This document shows positions 1 through 8,960 of a stretch of DNA of 64,000 bases, one piece after another; the first letter of the stretch is position 1, and each line of letters starts with the position of its first letter. A program made the position numbers and the translations under genes. Below the pieces are notes generated by a model. That model ran no database searches. It was not told the origin of the DNA and was given only the letters and a program-made list of their open reading frames with translations. Source of the stretch: an uncultured bacterium (GTDB lineage: Bacteria; Calescibacteriota; Calescibacteriia; Calescibacteriales; Calescibacteriaceae). The stretch lies in the NCBI GenBank assembly GCA_938036315.1, contig CALHPK010000003.1, positions 1 through 64,000 on the forward strand, in the 5' to 3' direction.

Positions 1-2
1 AG

Positions 3-89
3 TGGATAGAAAAATTAGAAAATAGGGAATACATTGAATATCTTGCAGAGAAATTGTGGGAACTGAAAAGCGAGAGCTCAACAAAATAA
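3..89 (+). CDS. C-terminal end of a protein cut by the window edge
   Basis: An open frame enters from the left edge and stops at TAA 87-89, giving 28 residues rich in Glu, Lys and Leu (begins WIEKLENREYIEY) that would form an amphipathic helix. It is too short to assign to a family. The base composition and codon choice match the neighbours, so it is probably the tail of a real upstream gene on the same strand as the Memo-family gene. Confidence 0.45.
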   Translation, partial: WIEKLENREYIEYLAEKLWELKSESSTK

Positions 90-233
90 CGAAAAATTCT
101 GAAAGCTCCGAATGTTATCTACTCTGCACTAACACGTAAAAAAGAGTTTTTTATCATATTTGATCCATAAAAACCTAAGATAAGATAACATAAATTTTGT
201 TGTCCCATATTAATCTGAATAAATTTTCTGTTT

Positions 234-1442
234 ATGGAGATAATAGACCTTACTCCTAAACCGAAGTTGAGGCAGAATATTGAAGTTATGCCTTTGGGCA
301 ATGGTAAATTTGCACTTCGAGATATCGTCGGATTTACCGAAGAAACTCTAGTTCTCAATGAAGTCTCCGTACTTATATTATCTTTGCTCGATGGCAGAAG
401 GACTCCTACAGAGATAAGAAAGATTATGCAATCATCTTTAGGATTTGACATACCAGAAGATGAACTTAATAACTTCATAAATCTGTTAGATGAGAAGGGA
501 TTTTTAGATTCTTTGCGCTTTAGATCTCTGAAAACTGAGAAGATAAAAGAATTTAGTCTGCAGGTTGTCAGAAAACCCAATTTCGCTGGAAGATCTTATC
601 CTGAAGGTGGCAAAGAAGCCGAGGAATTTTTTGAAGCGATTTTATCTTCTTTTTCGTACAAAGGGAAAGCCAAAAAGCTCTTAGCAATTTTATCCCCTCA
701 TATAGAGATCGTGAACGGAGTAAGGATATATGGTGCAGTTTGGTCATTTGTTAGAGATTTAGCCCCAAAACCCGATATATTCTTTGTGTTTGGGACCTCT
801 CACCCTTACTCCACCTGCCATTTCATCCCTACCGAAAAAGATTTTGAGACTCCGTTCGGAATTCTGAAAAATGCAAAGGAAATATCCTCTGAGATAAGGA
901 AGATCATCGGTGATGGAGCCGAAGACGAAATCATTCATAAAAGTGAACATTCAATAGAGTTTCAGTCAATATTCATCAAATATCTCTTTCCTAATGCCAA
1001 AATAGTTCCAATTTTATGCCCATCCTCCTGGATGGATTCAGAGGAGGGAAAGAAAAGATTTCTTGATACTCTACATTTGATCAAAGAAAGAATTATCAAG
1101 AATCTGAAGGGAACAAACTATATTCTTGTATCAGCTGGAGATTTAGCACATATAGGGACACGGTTTGGAGATCCTCCGGTTACTCAGTACGATGTGTCAT
1201 TGGTTAGGCTGAAGGATATAATCTCTCTTGTGAAGTTTGCAGAAAATAAAGCCGAAGAATTTTTAGAAAGTATAAATTTCGATAGAAATGCCAGGAAAGT
1301 TTGCGGAGTCTCTCCTACTTATGTTCTTCTAAAACTTATAGATGATCAGCAGACTAAAGGAGAGGTTCTCGGATGGGACATATGGGTCGATGAAACACTA
1401 TCGGCAGTAAGTTTTGGAGCAGCCTATATAGAAAAGACTTAA
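234..1442 (+). CDS. Memo-family protein (AmmeMemoRadiSam system protein B) with N-terminal winged-helix-like domain
   Basis: A 402-residue protein. Residues about 115-400 match the Memo family, related to extradiol dioxygenase subunit B folds. Visible signatures are GRSYPEGG (119-126), SPHI with H156, FGTSH with H190, SEHSIEFQ with H239, SAGDLAH with D303 and H306, and a late Cys-Gly (C357). Memo proteins bind metal (Cu or Fe in studied homologues), and bacterial ones often co-occur with AMMECR1 and a radical SAM enzyme; neither partner is present here. Residues 1-100 look like a PqqD-type helix-turn-helix domain (VLNEVSVLILSLLDG, then PEDELNNFINLL). There is no clear Shine-Dalgarno sequence, so the ATG was chosen because it gives the complete N-terminal domain. 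The biochemical role of the family is unsettled. Confidence 0.85.
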   Translation: MEIIDLTPKPKLRQNIEVMPLGNGKFALRDIVGFTEETLVLNEVSVLILSLLDGRRTPTEIRKIMQSSLGFDIPEDELNNFINLLDEKGFLDSLRFRSLKTEKIKEFSLQVVRKPNFAGRSYPEGGKEAEEFFEAILSSFSYKGKAKKLLAILSPHIEIVNGVRIYGAVWSFVRDLAPKPDIFFVFGTSHPYSTCHFIPTEKDFETPFGILKNAKEISSEIRKIIGDGAEDEIIHKSEHSIEFQSIFIKYLFPNAKIVPILCPSSWMDSEEGKKRFLDTLHLIKERIIKNLKGTNYILVSAGDLAHIGTRFGDPPVTQYDVSLVRLKDIISLVKFAENKAEEFLESINFDRNARKVCGVSPTYVLLKLIDDQQTKGEVLGWDIWVDETLSAVSFGAAYIEKT

Positions 1443-1501
1443 TCCGAATAAATAAAAAATTAAAATTTAATACAGATGAAGAATCAATAAAACTATACCT
1501 T

Positions 1502-1777
1502 ATGAGTATTTCTGATAAAGAATTCAATGATATAATAGAGTCACTCTCTCGGCTTTATAGAAAAAGTTTCGCTGAAACTTTAAGGGATCTGTGCAACGAG
1601 GCTGAAATAGAGTTCAAATTAATTCTCACCGCTGAAGATAAGAAGAAAATCATAAGAAAGATTCTTGAAAAGCCAGAAGCACAGAAGATTATCCCCCCTG
1701 ATAAAGCCGGTAAAATAAGGGATTGGTTAGAGACAAAAAAAGGAAAAGGAAGAAGAAAATCGAATGTAGATTCTTGA
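1502..1777 (+). CDS. Small charged hypothetical protein
   Basis: A 91-residue protein, Lys- and Glu-rich and predicted all-helical, with a very basic tail (KKGKGRRKSN). I do not recognise a family. It lies 59 nt after the Memo-family gene and 10 nt before the MATE gene on the same strand, so the three may be co-transcribed. No Shine-Dalgarno sequence is seen before the ATG. The basic tail could bind nucleic acid, but that is a guess. Confidence 0.5.
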   Translation: MSISDKEFNDIIESLSRLYRKSFAETLRDLCNEAEIEFKLILTAEDKKKIIRKILEKPEAQKIIPPDKAGKIRDWLETKKGKGRRKSNVDS

Positions 1778-1787
1778 TCTGAATTGA

Positions 1788-3173
1788 ATGGTAAGCTGGA
1801 GAAAGAATGTACTCGACAGAGTATACTCAGCATTTAAAAATAAAGATGTCATTTGGATTCTCAAGCTTGCAGCAATATCTACTATTTCTCTTTCTGTTTC
1901 GAACATCCACAATTTCTTCGGGACAATTATGGTCGGACACACCGGTGAGATGTCCACAGAGCAAATTTCAGCAACGGGAATTGCTCTACTGATTGTCCTT
2001 CTTTTTTCATCGCCTATGAATGCCTTCAGTTCCGCCACTCAATCTATAATGTCCAAACTGTGGGGTAGTGGAAAAAGAAGGACCGCCTTATTTTCCCTCA
2101 AGTCAGCAATCGGGATAAGTTTCCTGATTAGTTTGACGGCCACAATCTTGATATTGATTGTAGGTGAAAATTTTATCAAAATTATGGCACCTGATCAGAG
2201 CGTGGCCAATTACAGCAAAAGATTTCTTACCATAAGGATAATCGGACTACCATTCACCTCTGTGACTTTTGTTATGAGGGCTTTCTTTGACGCGATTGGA
2301 GAACCTAAAAACCATCTGAAATTCAATCTATATTCTACCGTTCTCTGCATCATTTTGTCATATTTTTTAGTCTTTGGAGTTTTCTTTCCTCGGATGGAGC
2401 TATATGGTTTCGCATTAGCATCATCTCTTTCTTCAATTTTTGCTGCAGTATACGGAGGGCTACTACTTAAGAAATACTTACAGGAAAACTTTACTATTGA
2501 CGAGATAGGAAGACCGGAATATATGGAAAAGATCGCTGACTTTTCCTTGAAAAATTTCAAGGTGGCTTTTCCAGCATTTATAGCTTCTTTTGTCGTAGCT
2601 TTGAGCTTTATTGTCTTTCTGTGGGCATCTGGGGTAGCAGGAGTTGAACATCAGGCAGTAACATTCGCACTTATAAATATCTTGGGAGTTGTAATACTCC
2701 CAGCATCAGCTATTGCCTTCTCGCTCGCTGGCGAGATAGGAAGACTACTGGGAAAAAGAGAAATCAAAAGAGCTAAATTAGCCTTCCACGATACACTCTT
2801 AGTAATGGGAACTGTTACACTAGCTATATCAATACTTTTCCTCATATTTCCAGAAAAGATAATTGATATATTCTCAGATAGAGATAGATTAATTAATATT
2901 GGGAAGGATACTATTTTGTTTTTTTCTCCCTCAATACCCTTGGTCTTTTTAGGAATGCTTATTTCAACTACTCTCGTTTCCCTTGGAGATACAAAGTTCA
3001 TAGTTACTGTTGAATCAATCCTACATTTCTGCTTCTTCCTCCCGTCAGTTTTAATCTTGGGCTTTTACTACAAAGCAGACTCAAAATATCTATGGCTGAT
3101 GATATCAATATATTTTTCTATGTTCTTTGCTGTATTATTTCTAAGGATAAAGTCTGGCAGATGGATAAGATAA
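1788..3173 (+). CDS. MATE-family multidrug/sodium efflux transporter
   Basis: A 461-residue integral membrane protein with about 12 hydrophobic segments in two similar halves, the usual size and layout of MATE transporters. The N-terminal motif region (HNFFGTIMVGHTGE, then ISATGIA) and the segment around residue 160 (FVMRAFFDAIGEPKN) fit the family, in which proton- or sodium-driven export of organic cations is known. The substrate cannot be predicted. It starts 10 nt after the preceding small gene and converges on pdxH, with 26 nt between the stops. Confidence 0.9.
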   Translation: MVSWRKNVLDRVYSAFKNKDVIWILKLAAISTISLSVSNIHNFFGTIMVGHTGEMSTEQISATGIALLIVLLFSSPMNAFSSATQSIMSKLWGSGKRRTALFSLKSAIGISFLISLTATILILIVGENFIKIMAPDQSVANYSKRFLTIRIIGLPFTSVTFVMRAFFDAIGEPKNHLKFNLYSTVLCIILSYFLVFGVFFPRMELYGFALASSLSSIFAAVYGGLLLKKYLQENFTIDEIGRPEYMEKIADFSLKNFKVAFPAFIASFVVALSFIVFLWASGVAGVEHQAVTFALINILGVVILPASAIAFSLAGEIGRLLGKREIKRAKLAFHDTLLVMGTVTLAISILFLIFPEKIIDIFSDRDRLINIGKDTILFFSPSIPLVFLGMLISTTLVSLGDTKFIVTVESILHFCFFLPSVLILGFYYKADSKYLWLMISIYFSMFFAVLFLRIKSGRWIR

Positions 3174-3199
3174 TTGGAACCCCTGACCAGAACATATCA

Positions 3200-3808
3200 T
3201 TACGGACACAAGTATATTTTTCTCCACAACGATTCATCCTGCCTCTCAAAAAGAACTCTTTTGTGCAATCTTACTTGAGTATATACTAAAAATTCGAATT
3301 CTTGGGGTAATATTCTATATCCTCCCCAATGAGGAGGGCGAGGGACATCTTTGTTTTCAAACTGCTTTCTGAACATTTCAAACCTTCTGAGGAGCTCTGC
3401 ATAGGATTCGATAGGGGCACTTTGCTCCGATGCCCAAGCGGCAATCTGAGCCTCGCGCGGCCTCGAATGAAAATAAACTTCGGATTCCTCAGGGGAAATT
3501 TTATACACGCTACCCCTGATCTTGACTTGTTTTTTTATCGAATTCCACCAGAACGCAACAGCTACGAAAGATATACGCTCTATCTCCCTACCTTTGACTG
3601 ATTTATAATTTGTGTAGAAGGTTAATCCATTGCGATCAAAATCCTTAAGAAGTACAAATCTTATATTAGGATTCCCATCCACCCCAACTGTAGATAAAGC
3701 CATTGCAGATGGAATCTCTTCCGTCTTCTGAGCTTCAGAATACCACACCCGAAATACATCAAACGGATCCTGAGAAAGATCCAAAAACTCCTCAAGATGA
3801 TCCTTCAT
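3200..3808 (-). CDS. pdxH: Pyridoxamine 5'-phosphate oxidase
   Basis: A 202-residue FMN enzyme that oxidises pyridoxine or pyridoxamine 5'-phosphate to pyridoxal 5'-phosphate in the cytoplasm. Family signatures in order are IPSAMALSTVGVDGNPNIR, FVLLKDFDRNG, FYTNYKSVKG, VKIRGSV, SRPREAQIAAWASEQS, PRPPHWGGYR and RLHKR near the C terminus. Two family positions are altered: the usual Asn-Pro after the KG-x-E-L motif is missing, and the FWQG before RLH reads FLVYT. The FMN- and substrate-binding arginines appear kept, so an active enzyme is likely. It is a single gene facing the MATE transporter and divergent from the reductase gene. Confidence 0.93.
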   Translation of the reverse strand: MKDHLEEFLDLSQDPFDVFRVWYSEAQKTEEIPSAMALSTVGVDGNPNIRFVLLKDFDRNGLTFYTNYKSVKGREIERISFVAVAFWWNSIKKQVKIRGSVYKISPEESEVYFHSRPREAQIAAWASEQSAPIESYAELLRRFEMFRKQFENKDVPRPPHWGGYRILPQEFEFLVYTQVRLHKRVLFERQDESLWRKIYLCP

Positions 3809-3912
3809 AGCCTATAAAAATTTCTAATAGATCATCAAATTTATAAAAAACTGAAAAAAAAGAAGTTTAAGTGTACTTTCGAAAATTTGGAAACTGAGGA
3901 GGAAATAAAACT

Positions 3913-4659
3913 ATGAGTGAATTCCTTCAAGGAGAGCTTATAGAAAGAATTGATTTTTCGGAAGATCTTGGAATGTTCAAATTCAGAATCGTTGGGGCTC
4001 AAATACCTAAGTTCATCCCGGGACAGTATGCTACTCTCGGGCTCGAAGGAGAAGATGGCAAAATCATATGGAGACCATACTCCATAGTTTCTTCGCCCTA
4101 CGAACCTTTCTTGGAATTTTATATCGAGCTTGTCCCACATGGTAAGCTTACGCCAAGAATATGGAAATTGAAAGTTGGTGATAAAATCTGGATAAGACCA
4201 CGTATTGTTGGTAAATTCAATCTCGACACAAGAGCTAAAAAGCATCTTATGGTTGCAACAGTTACTGGCGCAGCACCATACATAAGTGCGGCGAGAACCC
4301 AAAGATATGACCTCGAAAACGGAAAAATTTCTGAACCCCACAAGTTCCTCATAATCCACGGAGCATCAAGATCTTGGGAATTGGGAATCTACAGAACCGA
4401 ATTAGAAGAACTATCAAAAAAAGTAGATTGGCTGGTATATATTCCTACAGTATCTCGTCCATGGGAAGATACTAAATGGGAAGGTGAAGTAGGTAGAGCC
4501 GAAGATATAGTAAGAAAATACGCAGATCAGTATGGTTTCACAGCTGATGAAACTATAGGTTATGTTTGCGGTAACCCTGATATGATAAACAATGTCAAGG
4601 GAGTTCTGAAAAGAGCAAGGTTCCCAGATGATAGAATAAAAGAAGAAAAGTATTACTGA
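3913..4659 (+). CDS. fpr: Ferredoxin/flavodoxin-NADP+ reductase
   Basis: A 248-residue FAD flavoprotein of the bacterial FNR type. An N-terminal FAD-binding barrel carries the RPYSIVSSP motif (FAD contact). The NAD(P)-binding half carries VTGAAPYISAAR where many members read GTGIAPF, followed by YVCGNPDMI (nicotinamide/Cys motif) and the aromatic tail EEKYY that stacks on the flavin. It would shuttle electrons between NADPH and ferredoxin or flavodoxin. The start is well supported by a strong ribosome-binding site, GAGGAGGA at 3896-3903, nine bases before the ATG. Monocistronic by spacing; it converges on uppP. Confidence 0.9.
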   Translation: MSEFLQGELIERIDFSEDLGMFKFRIVGAQIPKFIPGQYATLGLEGEDGKIIWRPYSIVSSPYEPFLEFYIELVPHGKLTPRIWKLKVGDKIWIRPRIVGKFNLDTRAKKHLMVATVTGAAPYISAARTQRYDLENGKISEPHKFLIIHGASRSWELGIYRTELEELSKKVDWLVYIPTVSRPWEDTKWEGEVGRAEDIVRKYADQYGFTADETIGYVCGNPDMINNVKGVLKRARFPDDRIKEEKYY

Positions 4660-4672
4660 AATCTTCTTTGGA

Positions 4673-4722
4673 TTACCAGATAAGATAAAAAATCAAATTA
4701 CCCGATAAGATAAAAAATCAAA
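4673..4722. repeat. 25-bp tandem duplication across the uppP stop codon
   Basis: Two adjacent 25-bp copies (4673-4697 and 4698-4722) differ at one base. Each contains the core GATAAGATAAAAAATCAAA. The uppP stop codon (TTA on the plus strand, 4698-4700) is the first triplet of copy 2, and copy 1 supplies the same triplet again. The fpr stop lies 14 bases upstream. It belongs to a window-wide pattern of short duplications at gene ends. Confidence 0.9.
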
Positions 4723-5468
4723 GAAACAAATGACATAAGTAATTTGTATAGTCCGAAGATCCAGAACTTCCTTTTTTGAACAACTATTTTTCTCAGTATA
4801 AAAAGAGCAATTAATCCAGAAACAAATGCTGATGCCACCCCGACTATAATACTTGAGATCCCTATATCTTCGAAGAATCGATTTCCTTCGAACAGCATCT
4901 TCAAAAATTCATATCCAGCAGCCGATATTATAGTTGGTAATGAAAGAATGAATGAGAAATTGAAGGCTTCTTGAGGGGTCAATCCCAAGATCAAAGATGC
5001 CGAGATCGTTGAGCCAGAGCGAGATATTCCAGGAACAGCTGCAACCCCTTGAGCAACACCAATTAAGACAAATACCAGAAATTTCCTCAAATTGATTTTG
5101 AAAGAGAACGAACTCAGCAGAATTATTATACTTCCGACAAAAAAAGATATAGACAGAATCACTAAACTCTCCTCCGCTTTTCTTGCGAAGTTCTCCAAGA
5201 CAAGAGCAATCGGCACAGTCGCTAAAAAAGCTATTGCCAACTTATAAATTTCATCTTTGCTTCTCAATCTGGCTAAAATTTCCCTGAACATAAATGCAAT
5301 CACTGCTAATATAGTACCTATATGCAAAGCTATATCAAACGCCAATGGATTTTCAACCTTAATTCCCATTGCGATTTTAAAGAAAGCAAGATGACCTGAA
5401 CTCGAAACAGGCAAAAATTCTGTCAATCCCTGCACTACTCCCAAAATAAAGGCTTCTATGATTGTCAT
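4698..5468 (-). CDS. uppP: Undecaprenyl-diphosphatase (BacA/UppP)
   Basis: A multi-pass inner-membrane enzyme that dephosphorylates undecaprenyl diphosphate, recycling the lipid carrier for peptidoglycan and surface polysaccharides. Both diagnostic motifs are present: QGLTEFLPVSSSGHL near the N terminus (the (E/Q)-x3-E acidic pair) and PGISRSGSTIS in the middle, with about eight hydrophobic segments. The frame is open from an ATG at 5486, but a GGGGGG run lies about 7 nt before the ATG at 5468, which also begins at the conserved MTIIEAFILG; I therefore prefer 5468. The C-terminal codons lie inside copy 2 of a tandem duplication. Confidence 0.93.
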   Translation of the reverse strand: MTIIEAFILGVVQGLTEFLPVSSSGHLAFFKIAMGIKVENPLAFDIALHIGTILAVIAFMFREILARLRSKDEIYKLAIAFLATVPIALVLENFARKAEESLVILSISFFVGSIIILLSSFSFKINLRKFLVFVLIGVAQGVAAVPGISRSGSTISASLILGLTPQEAFNFSFILSLPTIISAAGYEFLKMLFEGNRFFEDIGISSIIVGVASAFVSGLIALFILRKIVVQKRKFWIFGLYKLLMSFVSLIFYLIG

Positions 5469-5520
5469 CCTAATACCCCCCGCCATAATTTAATTATATA
5501 ATCTCCCCCTAAATTACAAA

Positions 5521-7317
5521 TTACCTGATAGAAATCCCAAAATCCTGAAATATCTCAAAAACCGGCTTTATCCTTACCTTAGTGTTACCCATTGTAAACT
5601 CTCCTCCGTTATGAAAATAAATCCTCTTTGATATAAATCTGATCTCATTAAGAAATGATTTTAGCTCGTCTTGCATATTAGCTAAAGCCAGGGCCATTGC
5701 AATCTCTCCCCATTTAGTAAAGTCAAAAATATTAAGCTCATACCCTTTGAGGTAAAATTTAGCTGAATCCTTATACTCATTCTTCTTAAATTTTATCCTA
5801 CCCAAAAGGAAATATATATCAGATATCTCGGGAAAGTTCTTCAGTGCCTCCATAGCCAAATCCTCCGCCTGCTTCAAATCTCCATTCTCCAAAGAAAAAT
5901 TGGAAAGAAGTACAAAAATTCTTGAGATCAAAGCTTTGGAAATCTCCAAACGTATCCTTTCAATATCGCTTATATGCTCAATCCACACATAATCAATGTA
6001 GCTCTTTATATAATCATAATGAGAAAAAATAATTGGGCAGAAAAAATTTGGGAAACCATCTATCTCGCGAGGTAATGGAGATTTAAGAAATTGTTGAGAT
6101 GCAGTCAAAAAGCCTTTATTATCTCCAGCACTATAGAGAAGATAAGCCAAATTATACCAATATATAGAGAACTTCGGATTCAAAGCTAATGCAGAATTCA
6201 TATACTTTATAGCATTCTGCACATATTTCCTCCTCAATTCTACATTCTCCGCCTTAAAAGCTGAAGAAAAAAATAAAAATGATAAATCATTGAATACTGA
6301 GGATTTCAAGATTTTATCCTCACTTACACTTATAGCTATCTCTACCCCAAGATTTTCAATATAGTTTATATTACCTTCTGTAAATTCCTGAGGGCAATTA
6401 AAAAAAAGATTTATCAATGAGCGAAGAGAAGAGACTCTCAAATGTGGATCTTCTCTATCTATCCTCTCCGCCTTTGCATAACTTAGAGTATCTAAGATCT
6501 TATTCCATAATTTCACTCCTTGTACTGCTTCAATCCTTTCAAACCCAGCTGAAGCTACAGTCTCCCTCGCAACATCATCCTCTATATATCTTATAAGTAG
6601 TTCTTCAACATTTTCAGACCTATAAGGTATCGCTTCTGACCACTTGCGGATGTATTTCCACGTCTCTACATTCTCATCTTCCAGAAATAAAAGTGAGCGG
6701 GAATTCAGAGCTTCAAAAGTCCGCATGTTCATCTCTTTGCGTACAGAAAAGTTGAAAACAATTTTTGAAGATGCCAAGACTAACGGATACAAATTTTCAT
6801 CGTAAAGCCCACCTCCAATTACAATCTTGTATCTTTCAGGAAGGAGCAGTATCTTCCTCAAAATATGGTTTCTTCTGGTATGAATCCCCGGATTCAAGTT
6901 CCCCAGAAAGACAACATCTATCTTCTTCTCAAGCTGAGATACCTCACGAAATCTCTTACAGTCGGCTATAATTCCGAAAAGTGGAAGCTCAACAAACTTT
7001 GATGATATCCTCCTTAATCCCAGATATCCAACAGAATCAACAAAGATTACAGAAAATTTCCTAATCTGCTGTAAATATATGTAAGAATTCAGATTCCAAT
7101 CGGTTAATATAACAGGATATGTTCTCGAAAGTAGCGGACAGAAAGAATATTCAGGAGAAATTACAATAAAATCATCCAAATTCTCAAGATAATCTTCAAG
7201 CCCCACAATAGATAGTTTCTTGGGTTCGGATTTTCTGTAATCCTTGTCATCTATATCAAACTCAGTCTCTCCTATTCCAACTTTAGTTGTACCTATAACT
7301 GTAACTTTTCTTCCCAT
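5521..7317 (-). CDS. CgeB-like glycosyltransferase with C-terminal TPR repeats
   Basis: A 598-residue protein. Residues about 1-280 resemble the CgeB/DUF3880-type GT-B glycosyltransferases: a strand-helix pattern, then VVFLGNLNPGIHTRRN, a KIVIGGGLYDE segment and the family hallmark FNFSVRKEMNMRTFEALNS followed by LLFLEDENVE. Residues about 370-530 are helical with TPR-like spacing (for example YMNSALALNPKFSIYWYNLA and LLGRIKFKKNEYKDSA). Such enzymes decorate surface glycans or proteins, and the TPRs may hold the acceptor. No signal peptide, so it is cytoplasmic. It lies 53 nt downstream of the acyl-CoA dehydrogenase stop-proximal repeat on the same strand. Confidence 0.75.
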   Translation of the reverse strand: MGRKVTVIGTTKVGIGETEFDIDDKDYRKSEPKKLSIVGLEDYLENLDDFIVISPEYSFCPLLSRTYPVILTDWNLNSYIYLQQIRKFSVIFVDSVGYLGLRRISSKFVELPLFGIIADCKRFREVSQLEKKIDVVFLGNLNPGIHTRRNHILRKILLLPERYKIVIGGGLYDENLYPLVLASSKIVFNFSVRKEMNMRTFEALNSRSLLFLEDENVETWKYIRKWSEAIPYRSENVEELLIRYIEDDVARETVASAGFERIEAVQGVKLWNKILDTLSYAKAERIDREDPHLRVSSLRSLINLFFNCPQEFTEGNINYIENLGVEIAISVSEDKILKSSVFNDLSFLFFSSAFKAENVELRRKYVQNAIKYMNSALALNPKFSIYWYNLAYLLYSAGDNKGFLTASQQFLKSPLPREIDGFPNFFCPIIFSHYDYIKSYIDYVWIEHISDIERIRLEISKALISRIFVLLSNFSLENGDLKQAEDLAMEALKNFPEISDIYFLLGRIKFKKNEYKDSAKFYLKGYELNIFDFTKWGEIAMALALANMQDELKSFLNEIRFISKRIYFHNGGEFTMGNTKVRIKPVFEIFQDFGISIR

Positions 7318-7359
7318 ACTAAATTCTTATTATATTGATTTGGTTCAAATTTTTTTAGG

Positions 7360-7397
7360 CAAGTTCTCCGCTACCTTACAAGTTCTCCGCTATCTTC
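7360..7397. repeat. 19-bp tandem duplication over the acyl-CoA dehydrogenase stop
   Basis: Two adjacent 19-bp copies (7360-7378, 7379-7397) share CAAGTTCTCCGCTA and differ at two bases. Copy 2 encodes the last residues of the minus-strand dehydrogenase gene; copy 1 contains its TAG stop (7371-7373). Confidence 0.88.
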
Positions 7398-8870
7398 TTT
7401 CCAGAGATCTGCTAATTTTTTGAACAATTCCTCAACCTCTTCTTCCCTTTTCTCATCCGGTAGCTCAAGAAATCTTTCTACATAGTTTTCAGCATCTTTT
7501 AATTTTTTGATTTTAAATTCATCACCTTTGTATTTTTCTTTGAAAAATTCAAACAGCAGTTTGTGGGCATTCTTTTTCGCTATGGTTTCAAGGCCATCAA
7601 GCATCTGCCTATGAGGAGTTCCCTCCCAGATAGAGAGAATAATGGACTCCCTAAAGAGCCTTTCTACAGGGAACTCTTCGAGAATCCCTAATCCTCCCCA
7701 GACTTCCATCACCCACTTTGATGTCTGAATAGCTGTCTCAGCAGTGTAGTATTTTGATATATGAGAAATTAACCGAAAGAGATTGAAGTTGTCTGAATTA
7801 AATGGTGGGAGCTCCTTCCAAACTTTATCGAAGAACTGGACACAATCCCACGCCATATGGAAACATTTCTCAAGCTCGATTAATCTATCATTCAGCTGTT
7901 TTCTCATCAATGGATGCTCTATAACATTTTTTCCAAACGCAAACCTTTGACTTGTAAATTGAATAGCCAAAGAAACTGCTCTTTGGATTACCGCAACAGA
8001 ACCAAAGATATTTGAGACCCGAGATGAATTAAGAACATCTAAAATTTCATATGGTCCCCATTCTTTCTTTCCAAGAAGGATAGCTTCTGAATTTTTAAAT
8101 TCAACTTCTCCGGTTGGTACTGATCTTGTACCGATTTTGTTTTTAAGTCTTCTGACGAAGAAGTTAAGCTCTCCATTTTCTCTGGTTCTTTTTATGAGAA
8201 ATAGACTTAGCCCTTTGATATTTTTAGGTGCTCCCTGAGGTCTTGCTGCAACTACAGCAACTTCAGCCCCAACGTTTGAGGAGAAATATTTCTCACCATT
8301 TAAAAACCATCTGCCATTTTCCTGACGCGCTTCCGTCTCGATCGAGTATCCAATATCTGAACCGCCTTTCACTTCAGTTATCCATGTTGCTCCCTGCCAC
8401 ACACTCTTGTCTCTTTTCCTCATCTTTGGGAGAATTTCGTCCTTTGTTTTTTCATCACCATATTTATCAATTGCTATAGCTGTTGACAAACTTACCGTAT
8501 AGGGACAGGCAAGCCCAGAATCAAAGAAAGTGATTATATACTCCATCAGATAAAATGGCTTCACAGAATTTTTTAGAAAGACATAATCAATTATCCCTCT
8601 TTTATATCCTTCGTACAGGAGCTCCCAGTATTCGGCAGGATACTGAATTTGATCTATTCTCCTACCAGATTCATCGAACATCTTAAGCCAAGGAGTTTTA
8701 TTATTATCAACTGCCCAAGAATAACTTTCTCCCACTTCACACCACCATCTTTCATAATCTTGAAGCTCTTCAAAGTTTACGTACTTAGAAATCGTATCTT
8801 TGCCTACCTTAAAATCAAGATATGCCGAAGGAGAAAAGAGAATTTGATACTTCCTTTTGATATCGCTCAT
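7371..8870 (-). CDS. AidB-like acyl-CoA dehydrogenase
   Basis: A 499-residue flavoprotein of the acyl-CoA dehydrogenase superfamily, closest in layout to AidB and related longer members. Visible are the FAD/substrate segment WITEVKGGSDIG, GEKYFSSNVGAE, the middle-domain beta motif LKNKIGTRSVPTGEVEF, the helix RVSNIFGSVAVIQRA and the C-terminal EVWGGLGILEEFPVERLFRE with IWEGT, whose Glu (about E416) sits at the usual catalytic-base position. It could desaturate a branched or unusual acyl-CoA or act in alkylation defence as proposed for AidB. An acyl-CoA synthetase is encoded 10 kb away, but no beta-oxidation operon is present. The substrate is unknown. Confidence 0.85.
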   Translation of the reverse strand: MSDIKRKYQILFSPSAYLDFKVGKDTISKYVNFEELQDYERWWCEVGESYSWAVDNNKTPWLKMFDESGRRIDQIQYPAEYWELLYEGYKRGIIDYVFLKNSVKPFYLMEYIITFFDSGLACPYTVSLSTAIAIDKYGDEKTKDEILPKMRKRDKSVWQGATWITEVKGGSDIGYSIETEARQENGRWFLNGEKYFSSNVGAEVAVVAARPQGAPKNIKGLSLFLIKRTRENGELNFFVRRLKNKIGTRSVPTGEVEFKNSEAILLGKKEWGPYEILDVLNSSRVSNIFGSVAVIQRAVSLAIQFTSQRFAFGKNVIEHPLMRKQLNDRLIELEKCFHMAWDCVQFFDKVWKELPPFNSDNFNLFRLISHISKYYTAETAIQTSKWVMEVWGGLGILEEFPVERLFRESIILSIWEGTPHRQMLDGLETIAKKNAHKLLFEFFKEKYKGDEFKIKKLKDAENYVERFLELPDEKREEEVEELFKKLADLWKEDSGELVR

Positions 8871-8960
8871 AATATAAAATTTTATAAAGTATAGATTTAT
8901 TTTTTACATAAATTTCGGACTTTGGTTTTTATATATGCATTTTCTGATTCGTAACCCTGC

